Both the position numbers and the translations under genes were made by a program. DNA of 64,000 bases from Nocardioides ungokensis (GTDB lineage Bacteria > Actinomycetota > Actinomycetes > Propionibacteriales > Nocardioidaceae). Of this stretch, positions 23,652 through 31,944 are shown piece by piece; position 1 is the stretch's first letter; every line of letters starts with the position of its first letter. The notes beneath the pieces were generated by a model. It saw only the letters and a program-made list of their open reading frames with translations, did not search any database and was not told where the DNA came from. The DNA is taken from contig NZ_CP059164.1 in assembly GCF_013466985.1 (NCBI RefSeq), positions 4,101,001 through 4,165,000 on the forward strand. Direction: 5' to 3'.

Positions 23652-23966
23652 TCAGCCGCCGGCGAAGGGCGGCAGGAACTCCACCGTGGACCCCGGCGCG
23701 ATCTGGACCGCGTCGGGGTCCTCGGCCGTCACCGGCCGGTCGCCGAGAAGCGCGGAGCAGGTCTGGAGCACGTCGGGCAGCCGGGTGCCCGGGTGCAGGG
23801 CGACGGCGCGGCGTACGACCTCGGCCAGGCTGATCGGGCCGTCCACGGGCAGCTCGTCGCCGGCCACCCCGGCCGCGGACTTGGCCGCCGCCCAGTAGTG
23901 CAACCGGATCGTGCCCGCATGCGTGCTCGTCTCACCGTTGCCCGAACCGGCCGTCGTCGCGTCCAT
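23652..23966 (-). CDS. MoaD/ThiS-family sulfur carrier protein
   Basis: A 104-residue ubiquitin-like sulfur carrier ending in the diagnostic EFLPPFAGG, whose C-terminal Gly is thiocarboxylated. An extra N-terminal 20 residues precede the core, which starts [14 protein letters not shown]. It could serve molybdopterin synthase (needed by the xanthine dehydrogenase at 57.7-62.8 kb) or another sulfur transfer. It is divergent from glnR and shares a palindrome with it. Confidence 0.88.
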   Translation of the reverse strand: MDATTAGSGNGETSTHAGTIRLHYWAAAKSAAGVAGDELPVDGPISLAEVVRRAVALHPGTRLPDVLQTCSALLGDRPVTAEDPDAVQIAPGSTVEFLPPFAGG

Positions 23967-23969
23967 GTT

Positions 23970-23985
23970 TCGGTATTCTTACCGA
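23970..23985. promoter_or_regulatory. Palindrome in the moaD-glnR divergent promoter
   Basis: TCGGTA-TTCT-TACCGA has 6-bp perfect arms. The plus-strand TATTCT (23974-23979) is a fair -10 for glnR. The site is 4-20 bp from the moaD start, so a protein bound here would block both genes. Confidence 0.4.
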
Positions 23986-24046
23986 TCAGAAAACAGACCG
24001 AGGCCCAGCGTCGCGTTTCGGTCCCCCCGTCTCACGGGAGGTCCAC

Positions 24047-24784
24047 ATGAGCACCCTGCTGCTGCTGACGAGCGCCCTGCAACCCTCGGTCGAGGTCCTG
24101 CCGGGCCTCTCCCTCCTCGGGCACCAGGTCCGGATCCTGCCCGCCGAGGGCAGCGCGCTGCTCGAGGCGCCGGAGGTCGACCTGCTCCTCGTCGACGGCC
24201 GCCAGGACCTCGCGCACGCCCGCGACCTGTGCCGCCTGATCCGCACCACCGGGACCGAGGTCCCGGTCCTGCTCATCGTCACCGAGGGCGGGCTCGCCGT
24301 CGTCGCCCACGACTGGGGCATGGACGACGTCGTGCTGCACACCTGCGGCCCCGCCGAGCTCGAGGCCCGGATCCGGCTGTCGATCGGCCGGCTGCAGGCC
24401 CGCCTCGACGCCGACGACCCCGAGTCGCACGTGATCCGCAGCGGGGAGGTCGTGGTCGACGACGCGACGTACACCGCCAAGATCGGCGGCCGCACGCTCG
24501 ACCTGACGTTCAAGGAGTTCGAGCTCCTCAAGTTCCTCGCCCAGCACCCCGGCCGGGTGTTCAGCCGCCAGCAGCTGCTGCAGGAGGTGTGGGGCTACGA
24601 CTACTTCGGCGGCACCCGCACCGTCGACGTGCACGTCCGCCGCCTGCGCGCCAAGCTCGGCCCCGAGAACGAGACGCTGATCGGGACGGTCCGCAACGTC
24701 GGCTACCGCTTCGTGCTCCCCGCCAAGGAGAAAGAGGCCGCCGCCGACGCCCGCGCCACCGCGGACGTCGAGCAGGACGCCTGA
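24047..24784 (+). CDS. glnR: GlnR-type orphan response regulator
   Basis: A 245-residue OmpR/PhoB-family transcription factor closely resembling actinobacterial GlnR, the global nitrogen regulator. The receiver (1-115) opens [19 protein letters not shown] and keeps the conserved Asp in LLLVDGRQD, but lacks the usual acidic pocket and the late Lys. GlnR is thought to act as an unphosphorylated dimer. The winged helix has [20 protein letters not shown] and the almost invariant [18 protein letters not shown] 24047 follows GGGAGG. No sensor kinase is adjacent. mshD follows, as in mycobacteria. Confidence 0.88.
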   Translation: MSTLLLLTSALQPSVEVLPGLSLLGHQVRILPAEGSALLEAPEVDLLLVDGRQDLAHARDLCRLIRTTGTEVPVLLIVTEGGLAVVAHDWGMDDVVLHTCGPAELEARIRLSIGRLQARLDADDPESHVIRSGEVVVDDATYTAKIGGRTLDLTFKEFELLKFLAQHPGRVFSRQQLLQEVWGYDYFGGTRTVDVHVRRLRAKLGPENETLIGTVRNVGYRFVLPAKEKEAAADARATADVEQDA

Positions 24785-24819
24785 CGGCGAGCCCACCGGC
24801 CGGCCCGAACCCCGGTTCC

Positions 24820-24825
24820 TAGGGT
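24820..24825 (+). promoter_or_regulatory. Possible -10 box for leaderless mshD
   Basis: TAGGGT ends 6 nt before GTG 24832. Only GT-rich sequence lies between. mshD may therefore be transcribed apart from glnR, 47 bp upstream. Confidence 0.35.
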
Positions 24826-24831
24826 GGGTGG

Positions 24832-25638
24832 GTGGACATCGACGCGATCGCCGCCGCGGCCGAGCAGGCCGACGGCGCGGCCCCCCTCGACGAGGCGACC
24901 TGGCTGACCCTGCGCCACCACCCCGACCGGGTGACGAGGTGGGAGCTTGAGCAGGCGTTCGCGCTGCTGGTCGGCGCCGAGCTCAGCCTGGTGGTGCACC
25001 CCGAGGCGCGCCGGCACGGCCTGGGCGGGGAGCTGCTGGCCGAGGTGCTGGCGGCGTACGACGGGGAGCTGCGGGCCTGGTCGCACGGCGACCACCCGGG
25101 CGCGGCGGCGCTGGCGCGGCATCACGGGTTCGACCGGGTGCGCGAGCTGTGGGTGATGCGCCGGCCGGGGAGCCTGCCGCTGGCCGAGGTGCCGGCGCTC
25201 GACGGCGTCACCATCCGCGGGTTCGAGCCCGGGGACGAGGCCGAGCTGATCCGGGTCAACGCGGCCGCCTTCGCCGCCCACCCCGAGCAGGGGGCGATGG
25301 ACGCGGCCAACCTGGCCGAGCGGATGTCGCAGGAGTGGTTCGACCCCGCCGGGCTGCTGGTGGCGGTCGACGGCGACCGGATGCTCGGCTTCCACTGGAC
25401 CAAGCGGCACTCCCCCGAGCTCGGCGAGGTCTACGTGGTGGGGATCGACCCGGCCGCGCAGGGCCGTGGCCTCGGCAAGGCGCTCACCCTCGCCGGCCTG
25501 CACCACCTCGCCGACGGTGGCGCGCGGGAGGTGCTGCTCTACGTGGAGTCCGACAACGCCCCGGCGATCGCGGTCTACTCGGGCCTCGGCTTCGGGCACG
25601 CGGCCCACGACACCCACGTGATGTACCGCCGGGGCTGA
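24832..25638 (+). CDS. mshD: Mycothiol synthase
   Basis: MshD acetylates Cys-GlcN-Ins with acetyl-CoA in the last step of mycothiol synthesis, a marker of actinobacteria. The 268-residue protein has two GNAT domains. The degenerate N-terminal one is shorter than usual. The active C-terminal one has the strand FHWTKRH, then GEVYVVGIDPAAQGRGLGKALTLAG and ESDNAPAIAVYSGLGF. GTG 24832 fits homology. The glnR-mshD order matches mycobacteria. Confidence 0.92.
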   Translation: MDIDAIAAAAEQADGAAPLDEATWLTLRHHPDRVTRWELEQAFALLVGAELSLVVHPEARRHGLGGELLAEVLAAYDGELRAWSHGDHPGAAALARHHGFDRVRELWVMRRPGSLPLAEVPALDGVTIRGFEPGDEAELIRVNAAAFAAHPEQGAMDAANLAERMSQEWFDPAGLLVAVDGDRMLGFHWTKRHSPELGEVYVVGIDPAAQGRGLGKALTLAGLHHLADGGAREVLLYVESDNAPAIAVYSGLGFGHAAHDTHVMYRRG

Positions 25639-25920
25639 CGCCGTAGGCCAGCGCGGCGACACGCCGAGCCATCGCGGGTCCTTGGCCCCACCAGCACGAC
25701 TCGGCATCGTGGGCCGCACGACAACGTGCCCGGCTCCGCGTGCCCGGCTGCGCACGCATGCCGTGGTCACGCCGCGACTCGGGGGCGGCCCGGTCGTCGG
25801 GGACCGCGGCGCCCGCGTCTGCGGCCCGCGATCTCGACCGCCACCCCATGTCATGCCATCGAACCTCCTGGTGGCCCGGCTGAGCGCCCATCAGTCCACG
25901 ACCGCAGGAGATCGCCAGTC

Positions 25921-27347
25921 ATGCCGGACAGGACCGTCCCCACCAACATCGCCCGCCGCCGGCTCCTCCTGGGCGCCGGCGCCGCCCTCGGGGCCACCGT
26001 GGGCGTGGGCATGACCCGAGGCCGGGCGTCGGCGGCCCCGGGCCTGGGCGCGAGCGGCGCGCTCCGCCACAGCGACCGCCCCAACGTGCTGTGGATCATC
26101 ACCGACGACCAGCCCCGGCACACCCTGCCGAAGATGCGGAAGTTCTGGACCCGGTCGTCAAGGGTGGCGTCCGGTTCACCAAGGGCAACGTCGCGGTCCC
26201 GCTCTGCGGCCCCTCGCGGGCCTCGATCCTGACGAGCATGTATGCGCACAACCACGGCTGCGAGACCAACGAGGACACCATGGCGGAGTTCAACGGCCAG
26301 GGCCTCGACCAGGACACCATCGGCACCCGGATGAGCGCGGCGGGCTACGCCTGTGGCTACTTCGGCAAGTACATGAACGGCTACGACGACAAGACGTACG
26401 TCGCCCCCGGCTGGCAGCGCTGGGTCGCGAGCCTGGGCACCGTCAGCCACGAGGTCAACGTGGCGGGCACGGTGCGCACCGTGGACATGCACGTGGACGA
26501 GTTCGCCACCCGGCAGCTGAACACCTGGCTACGGAAGCGGGCCACCGACCCGGACCCGTGGTTCGCGGTGTTCGCGCCGACGAACCCGCACAGCGACACC
26601 TCAGCGGTCGACAGCTACAACCCGTCCCCGGCCCATGAGCACGACTTCGACGGCGTGGCCTGGAACCCGCCGGCTCTCAACGAGGTCGACATGAGCGACA
26701 AGCCCAGCTGGCTGCACGGCATCCCGTTCAAGAACAAGGCCAAGCTGCGGGCGGGCTACGAGGGGAAGCTCGAGGAGCTCCAGGACGTCGACGACCAGGT
26801 CGACTCGATCCTGACGAACCTGTCCGAGCTCGGGATGCTGGCCAACACCTGGGTCTTCTTCGTCACCGACAACGGCTACATGCTCGGCGAGCACCGGCTG
26901 GCGAAGAAGGAGGTGCCCTACGAGGAGTGCGTGGGCACGCCGTTCGTGGTGACCGGTCCCGGCGTCACCCGGGGCACCGTGTCCGGGAAGCTGGTCACCA
27001 CGGTGGACCTGATGCCGACCACCCTGGAGATCGCGGGCCTCGACCCGGACGCCGGCCGGGACCTGGACGGGCGCTCGTTCCTGACGCCGATCACCACCAG
27101 CGACTGGAGCGGGTGGCGCAAGCGGATGCTCACCGAGCACCCGGCCCACGACTGGGCCCACCTGCGCGAGCACGACACGGTGCTGATCGACTACTACGCG
27201 GCGGGCGAGCAGGAGGTCTACGACCTGGCCGCCGACCCCCACCAGATGAGCAGCCAGCACGCGACCACCGACACCACCGCGATGACTGCGCGCCTGACCG
27301 CGCTGCGCAACGCGAGGGGCAAGTCGCTGCGGGCTCTGGAGAGGTGA
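25921..27347 (+). pseudogene. Tat-exported type I sulfatase, interrupted by a one-base frameshift
   Basis: The first frame (ATG 25921, AGGAG upstream) has a twin-arginine-type signal (ARRRLLLGAGAALG) and the sulfatase start RPNVLWIITDDQPRHTLPKM. Near 26143 the frame breaks. Adding one C there joins it to the downstream frame with PLCGPSRAS (Cys codon at 26205, the formylglycine site), the metal-site motif FVTDNGYMLGEH and GGTD-like C-terminal blocks ending at 27347. It would release sulfate from an extracellular sulfate ester; the substrate is unknown. The rest of the gene is intact, so a sequence error is more likely than decay. About 280 bp before it hold no recognised gene. Confidence 0.8.
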
Positions 27348-27382
27348 GGTCTCCGGTCCCCGAGCCGGACGAGGCGAGCTGA

Positions 27383-28195
27383 TCAGTCGTCGAGCCGGAA
27401 GCCGACCCCGCGCACCGCGACGATCCGTGCCGCGGCGCCGACGCGCTCCAGCTTCTGCCGCAGCCGGGCGACCGTCATGTCCAGGATCTTCGGCGACCCG
27501 TCCCAGCCGCTGCTCCACACCGCGTCCATGAGCACGCCCCGCGCCACCACCTGGCCGCGGTGCTCGGCCAGCAGCCGGAGCACGTCCTGCTCCCGCGGGC
27601 CCAGGGCCAGCTCGGTCCCGCCGACGCGGGCGACGCCCTGGTGGTCGACCACGAGCTCCGCGGCCCGGTCGGCGGACTCGGACCGGCCGGTCCGGCGCAG
27701 CACCGCCCGCACCCGGGCGTGCAGCTCGGCGAGCCCGAACGGCTTGACCAGGTAGTCGTCGGCGCCCCGGTCGAGCCCCGCGACCCGGTCCGCCTCGGTG
27801 GCGCGGCCGGTCACCATCAGCACGCCCCCGTCGTACCCCTCGCTGCGGGCGCTGCGGCAGACGTCGAGCCCGTCGATGTCGGGCAGGCCCAGGTCGAGGA
27901 CCACCACGTCGGCGGGGTGGCGGGCGAGGTGGGCGAGGGCGTCCCGCCCGGTCTCCACCCAGCTGACCAGGTAGCCCTCGCGCTCCAGGGTGCGCACCAG
28001 CGGCAGCGCCGTGTCGGGCTCGTCCTCGACCATCAGCAGGTGTGGCGGCCGGGGAAAGCCGGTCGCGGCAGGCAGTGGCAGCACCGGCAGCGCCGGCTGC
28101 GCGTGTGTGTCGGTCGTGATGGTGGTTCCCCCTCCGAGGCCCTGCCCGAGGCCGCGGTTCCGCGTGCTCCTCAACGCTAGGTTCGCCTCGTCCAC
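27383..28195 (-). CDS. OmpR-family response regulator (orphan)
   Basis: A two-component regulator. The receiver has LLMVEDEPDT, the phospho-acceptor Asp in VVVLDLGLPDIDG and Lys in YLVKPFG. The winged-helix output domain has ELALGPREQDVLRLLAEHRG and GVGFRLDD at the end. No histidine kinase is adjacent. The annotated start is GTG 28195. The best ribosome binding site (GGAGGGGGAA) instead precedes an in-frame ATC at 28120, giving ITTDTHAQPALP; that codon is an unusual start or a misread ATG. It is divergent from the large coiled-coil gene. Confidence 0.85.
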   Translation of the reverse strand: MDEANLALRSTRNRGLGQGLGGGTTITTDTHAQPALPVLPLPAATGFPRPPHLLMVEDEPDTALPLVRTLEREGYLVSWVETGRDALAHLARHPADVVVLDLGLPDIDGLDVCRSARSEGYDGGVLMVTGRATEADRVAGLDRGADDYLVKPFGLAELHARVRAVLRRTGRSESADRAAELVVDHQGVARVGGTELALGPREQDVLRLLAEHRGQVVARGVLMDAVWSSGWDGSPKILDMTVARLRQKLERVGAAARIVAVRGVGFRLDD

Positions 28196-28304
28196 GGCTC
28201 ACCCACGCTCGATCAACACTCGGTCCACAAATCGGTAATCGGTCGGGGGTGCGCCGCCCGAAATTAGGGCGGACGTGCATGCGACCACCGGGCCTGTGAG
28301 GTAC

Positions 28305-28310
28305 TACGCT
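28305..28310 (+). promoter_or_regulatory. Possible -10 box for the coiled-coil gene
   Basis: TACGCT ends 7 nt before ATG 28318 with no ribosome binding site in between, fitting a leaderless start. Confidence 0.35.
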
Positions 28311-28317
28311 CGCCGCG

Positions 28318-30867
28318 ATGAACCCGGCCGCCCCCCGCACCCCCGACGATCGGGTCGAGAACCAGTCTCGACAGGATCGTGCGCGCCCCGACGACGCAGG
28401 CGGGCGCCGCTGGCGCCGCCGGGCGGACCAGGCGCCGACCAACGAGACCCCCGAGCAGGCCGTACGCCGCGCCGCCGAGCAGACCGCCGCGGCCGAGCGC
28501 GCCGCCGCGCTGCGCCACTCCGCCGAGCTGGCCGCCGCCGAGCAGGCCGCCGAGCGGATGGTGGCCGAGGAGGCCGCCCGCGACGCGTCGACCGCCCGCG
28601 CCGAGGCGGACCGGGTCGCCGCCGAGCACGCCGCCGCCGCGTCGGCCGCGGTCGCCGCCCGGCAGCAGGCCGAGGAGGCCCTCACCGTCCACCTCACCGA
28701 GCGCGCCGCCGCCGAGCAGGCCGCGGTCGACGCGACGCTGGTGCGCCGCGCGGCCGAGCAGGTCGCCCGCGACCAGGCCGAGGCGGCCGAGCACGCCGCC
28801 GCCCAGCGGCTGGCCGCCGAGGAGTCCGCCTCCGCGCGCGCCGCCGAGCGGGCCGAGGCCGAGGAAGCCGCCCGCCACCAGGCCCAGCAGGCCGAGGCCG
28901 CGCACGCCCGGTGGCGCGAGGCCGAGGAGCACGCCACCGCCCGGGCGGCCGCCGCCGAGCAGGCACTCCTGGACCGGACCGCGGCCGAGGAGTCGGCCCG
29001 CGCGCAGGCCGAGGCCGCGCACGCCGCCCACGAGGCGCGACTGGTCGCCGAGGAGCACGCCACGGCGTTGGCCGAGCGGGCCGCCGCCGCGGCCGCCGAG
29101 CACGCCGAGGCCTCCCGCGTCGCCACCGAGGCCCGCCAGGCCGCCGAGCAGGCCGCCGCCGACCAGGCCGGCGCCCGCGCCGCCGCCGAGGCCCTGGCCG
29201 CCGAGCACGCCGAGGCGCGCGCCGGCGCGGACGAGACCGCCGGCCACCACGCCGAGCTGGCCCGCCAGGCCCACGTACTGCGGGCCGAGGCCGAGACCGC
29301 GGCCGGCGACCGGGCCCGCGAGGCCGAGCAGGCCCACCTCGACCGGACGGCCGCGGAGGAGTCTGCCCGCGCCCAGGCCGAGCGCGCCCAGGCCGCCCAC
29401 GAGGCCCGGATCGCCGCCGAGGAGAGCGCCGCCACGCTGGCCGACCGGGCCGCCGCCGCGGCCGCCGAGCACGCCGAGGCCTCCCGCCTCGCCACCGAGG
29501 CCCGCCAGGCAGCCGAGCGGTCCGCCGCCGACCAGGCCGCCGCCCGCGCCGCCGCCGAGGCGCTCGCCGCCGACCAGCTGGCCGCCCGCGAGACCGCGGA
29601 GGACCTGGCCCGCGAGCAGGCCGACCTGGCCACCGCCGCCCACGCGGCCCGGCTCGAGGCCGAGGAGGCCGCCCGGGCCCAGGCCGAGGCCGGCCGGCAG
29701 GCGCACGCCGAGCGGGCCGCCGCGGAGGAGTCGGCACACGAGCTGGCCGAGGCCGCCGCCCGCGCCGCCGCCACCCAGGAGGCCGCGCACCTCGCCGCCG
29801 TCGAGCTCGCGGACGCGGCCACCGCCGCCCACCAGGCCCGCACCGCCGCCGACGAGGCCGCCCGCCACCAGGCCGAGGCCGCCGCCCGCGCCCACGTCGA
29901 CCGGGCCCGGGCCGAGGACAGCGCCGCCGAGGCGCTGGCGGCGCGCGAGGTCGCCGAGCACCAGGCCCGCGAGCACGCCGAGCAGGCGCAGCAGGCCGCC
30001 GAGGACCGCGCCCGGGCCGAGCGCCGGGCCCGCGAGGTGCTCGATCTGGCGGCCCGCGACGCCACCAACCACGCCGAGGAGCTGGCCGCCGCGGTGCGCG
30101 CCCGCGCGGAGGCCGAGGAGGCCGTCGCCGAGCAGGTGCGCCTGCGCGCCGAGGCCGAGCGCCTGGTCGAGGAGCGCACCACCGACCGGGCCACCGTCGA
30201 GGCCGCCGTCCGCCACCAGGCCGAGCTGGCCGAGGAGGCGATGCGGGAGCGTCGCGAGGCCGAGGACCGGGCCCGCGAGCTCGCCTTCGCGCTGGCCGAG
30301 ACCCGCGGCCTGCTGCTCGACGAGCTGACCACCCGCCGCCGCTGGTGGCAGCGCCCGAAGGCGGTCGTGCTCCCGCCGCTGCCCTCGACGGCCTCCGAGG
30401 CCACGTCCCGCGCGATGACCCCGGGCTCGACCGACGCCGAGGACAACGGGGTGCTCACCTTCGAGCCGCCCCGGAGCAGCCGGGTCGGCGCCGGGGCCTG
30501 CCTCGTGCTCGCCGTCGTCGCGGCCGCGGTCGCGGCGTACAGCCTCGGCGGTGGGCTCAACCCGGTCTCCGGCGTCGCGGCGGCGCTGGCCGCGGTCCTG
30601 CTCGCCGTCCTGGCCTGGTGGATCCGCCCCTCCCACTCGCACGTGCGCATCGACCACGGGCTGGTCGACATCGTGATCGGCGACCGGCAGCACCGCTTCG
30701 ACCTCACCAACGAGGCCACCGAGCTCGAGGTCGTCGGCGAGCCGGGCGAGCGTGACTGGAAGCTGCTCTTCCGGCGCCGCGGCCTCGACCCGGTCGCCGT
30801 CGACGGCCGGATGGTCGACGGGGTGGCGTTCGTCGACGCGCTGCGGGCCTGGCGGCCGGGGCTGTAG
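28318..30867 (+). CDS. Giant Ala/Glu-rich coiled-coil membrane protein (849 aa)
   Basis: No family was recognised. After an Arg-rich N-terminus (1-40), residues about 45-680 are an almost uninterrupted Ala/Glu/Arg/Gln/His helix of coiled-coil type. It is rich in AEEAARxQAEA-like units and contains a 123-residue internal duplication (copies starting near 218 and 341, at LDRTAAEESARAQAE). A basic WWQRPK segment follows, then two hydrophobic helices (about 724-744 and 752-771) and a compact C-terminal domain (VRIDHGLVDIVIGDRQHRFDL...). The C-terminal part resembles small PH-like bacterial domains, but this is a guess. It is presumably a membrane-tethered cytoplasmic scaffold. It is divergent from an orphan response regulator. 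Extreme GC leaves other frames open as well; this frame is chosen for its coherent domains. Confidence 0.72.
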   Translation: MNPAAPRTPDDRVENQSRQDRARPDDAGGRRWRRRADQAPTNETPEQAVRRAAEQTAAAERAAALRHSAELAAAEQAAERMVAEEAARDASTARAEADRVAAEHAAAASAAVAARQQAEEALTVHLTERAAAEQAAVDATLVRRAAEQVARDQAEAAEHAAAQRLAAEESASARAAERAEAEEAARHQAQQAEAAHARWREAEEHATARAAAAEQALLDRTAAEESARAQAEAAHAAHEARLVAEEHATALAERAAAAAAEHAEASRVATEARQAAEQAAADQAGARAAAEALAAEHAEARAGADETAGHHAELARQAHVLRAEAETAAGDRAREAEQAHLDRTAAEESARAQAERAQAAHEARIAAEESAATLADRAAAAAAEHAEASRLATEARQAAERSAADQAAARAAAEALAADQLAARETAEDLAREQADLATAAHAARLEAEEAARAQAEAGRQAHAERAAAEESAHELAEAAARAAATQEAAHLAAVELADAATAAHQARTAADEAARHQAEAAARAHVDRARAEDSAAEALAAREVAEHQAREHAEQAQQAAEDRARAERRAREVLDLAARDATNHAEELAAAVRARAEAEEAVAEQVRLRAEAERLVEERTTDRATVEAAVRHQAELAEEAMRERREAEDRARELAFALAETRGLLLDELTTRRRWWQRPKAVVLPPLPSTASEATSRAMTPGSTDAEDNGVLTFEPPRSSRVGAGACLVLAVVAAAVAAYSLGGGLNPVSGVAAALAAVLLAVLAWWIRPSHSHVRIDHGLVDIVIGDRQHRFDLTNEATELEVVGEPGERDWKLLFRRRGLDPVAVDGRMVDGVAFVDALRAWRPGL
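28972..29709 (+). repeat. Intragenic tandem duplication with 369-bp period
   Basis: The segment starting GACCGG at 28972 recurs at 29341, a shift of exactly 369 bp or 123 codons. The protein copies share long stretches such as AAAAEHAEAS and TEARQAAE, with scattered substitutions. The second end is approximate. Confidence 0.65.
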
Positions 30868-30883
30868 CCGAGGGCGGTAGTCC

Positions 30884-31927
30884 GTGACGCTTCCCTCGAC
30901 GATGCGGGCCGCGGTCACCGTGCGCCACGGCGGCCCGATCGAGCTCCGCGACGTCGCGGTGCCCCGACCGGGACCCGCCGAGGTGCTGGTGCGCGTCGGC
31001 GCCGCGGGGTGCAACAACACCGACCTGTGGACCCGGGAGGGCTCCTACGGCACCGACGAGAGAGCCGGGTGGCTCGGACCGCTCGACTTCCCCCGCATCC
31101 AGGGCGGCGACGTGGCGGGCACCGTGGTCGCCTGCGGGGACGCGGACACGACCGGGATCGTGGGTGCGCGGGTCCTGGTCGACCCCGCGCTCTACGAGGA
31201 CTCCGGGCCGGACGCGCGGCCGGTCGACGTGCTCGGCAGCGAGCGCGACGGGGGCTTCGCGGAGTACGTCGTGGTGCCGGCCGACCGGGCCCACCGGGTC
31301 GACGACTCCCCCCTCAGCGACGTGGAGCTCGCATCGCTGCCGATCGCCTACGGCACCGCGCTGGGGATGCTCGAGCGGGGCGGGATCACCGGCGGCCACA
31401 CCGTGCTGGTCACCGGCGCATCCGGGGGCGTCGGACTGGCGGCGGTCCAGCTGGCGCACGCGCGCGGGGCACGGGTGGTGGCCGTGTGCAGCGGCGACAA
31501 GTCGGAGGCGGTGCGCCACGCCGGAGCATCCGAGATCGTGGACCGGCGCCGCGGCCACGTGGTCGCCGACGCGGCGGCCGCCGCCCCCGGGGGGTACGAC
31601 GCCGTGATCGACGTGGTCGCGGGCGGCACCGTCGCCCCCGGCCTCGGTCTGCTGCGCTCGGGCGGTCGCTGGGTGGTGGCCGGCGCCCTGGACGGGTGGG
31701 CCGTGGAGCTCGACGTACGGCGGATCTACCTCGCCAACCTGGCGCTGGTGGGGTCGACGATGCACACGCCGAGGATCTTCGACCTCCTCGTGGACCTCGC
31801 CCGACGCGGCGAGGTGCGGCCCGTCATCTCCGCCACCTTCGACCTCGACGAGGTGGCCGAGGCCCAGCGGCAGCTGGCCGAGCGCCGGCACGTCGGCAAG
31901 CTGGTCGTGGTCCCCGCCCGCGCCTGA
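30884..31927 (+). CDS. Zinc-type alcohol dehydrogenase/quinone oxidoreductase (MDR family)
   Basis: A 347-residue medium-chain dehydrogenase/reductase. The GroES-like N-terminus has AAGCNNTDLW and an IQGGDVAGTVVACG block. The Rossmann half has the NADP loop VTGASGGVGLAAVQ (near 170-183). The zinc-ligand Cys/His set of true alcohol dehydrogenases is incomplete (Asn-Asn-Thr-Asp follows the first Cys), so it is closer to quinone oxidoreductase or crotonyl-type reductases. The substrate is unknown. GTG 30884 or ATG 30902 may be the start. It is 16 bp after the coiled-coil gene and possibly cotranscribed. Confidence 0.82.
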   Translation: MTLPSTMRAAVTVRHGGPIELRDVAVPRPGPAEVLVRVGAAGCNNTDLWTREGSYGTDERAGWLGPLDFPRIQGGDVAGTVVACGDADTTGIVGARVLVDPALYEDSGPDARPVDVLGSERDGGFAEYVVVPADRAHRVDDSPLSDVELASLPIAYGTALGMLERGGITGGHTVLVTGASGGVGLAAVQLAHARGARVVAVCSGDKSEAVRHAGASEIVDRRRGHVVADAAAAAPGGYDAVIDVVAGGTVAPGLGLLRSGGRWVVAGALDGWAVELDVRRIYLANLALVGSTMHTPRIFDLLVDLARRGEVRPVISATFDLDEVAEAQRQLAERRHVGKLVVVPARA

Positions 31928-31944
31928 ACCCGGGCCGTCCCGGC

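Noticed and set aside
25639-25920. Gene in the 282-bp gap before the sulfatase
   Set aside because: Open frames there lack ribosome binding sites and coherent sequence. No RNA gene structure was recognised.
26601-30719. 1372-codon open frame on the minus strand
   Set aside because: It is antisense to the sulfatase 3' end, the response regulator frame and the coiled-coil gene. It is Ser/Ala/Arg-rich with no domain and exists because the GC-rich coding strand lacks stops.
28264-31020. 918-codon minus-strand frame opposite the coiled-coil gene
   Set aside because: Gly/Leu-rich mirror of the Ala/Glu repeats with no hydrophobic or domain pattern. The plus frame has membrane helices and a folded end.
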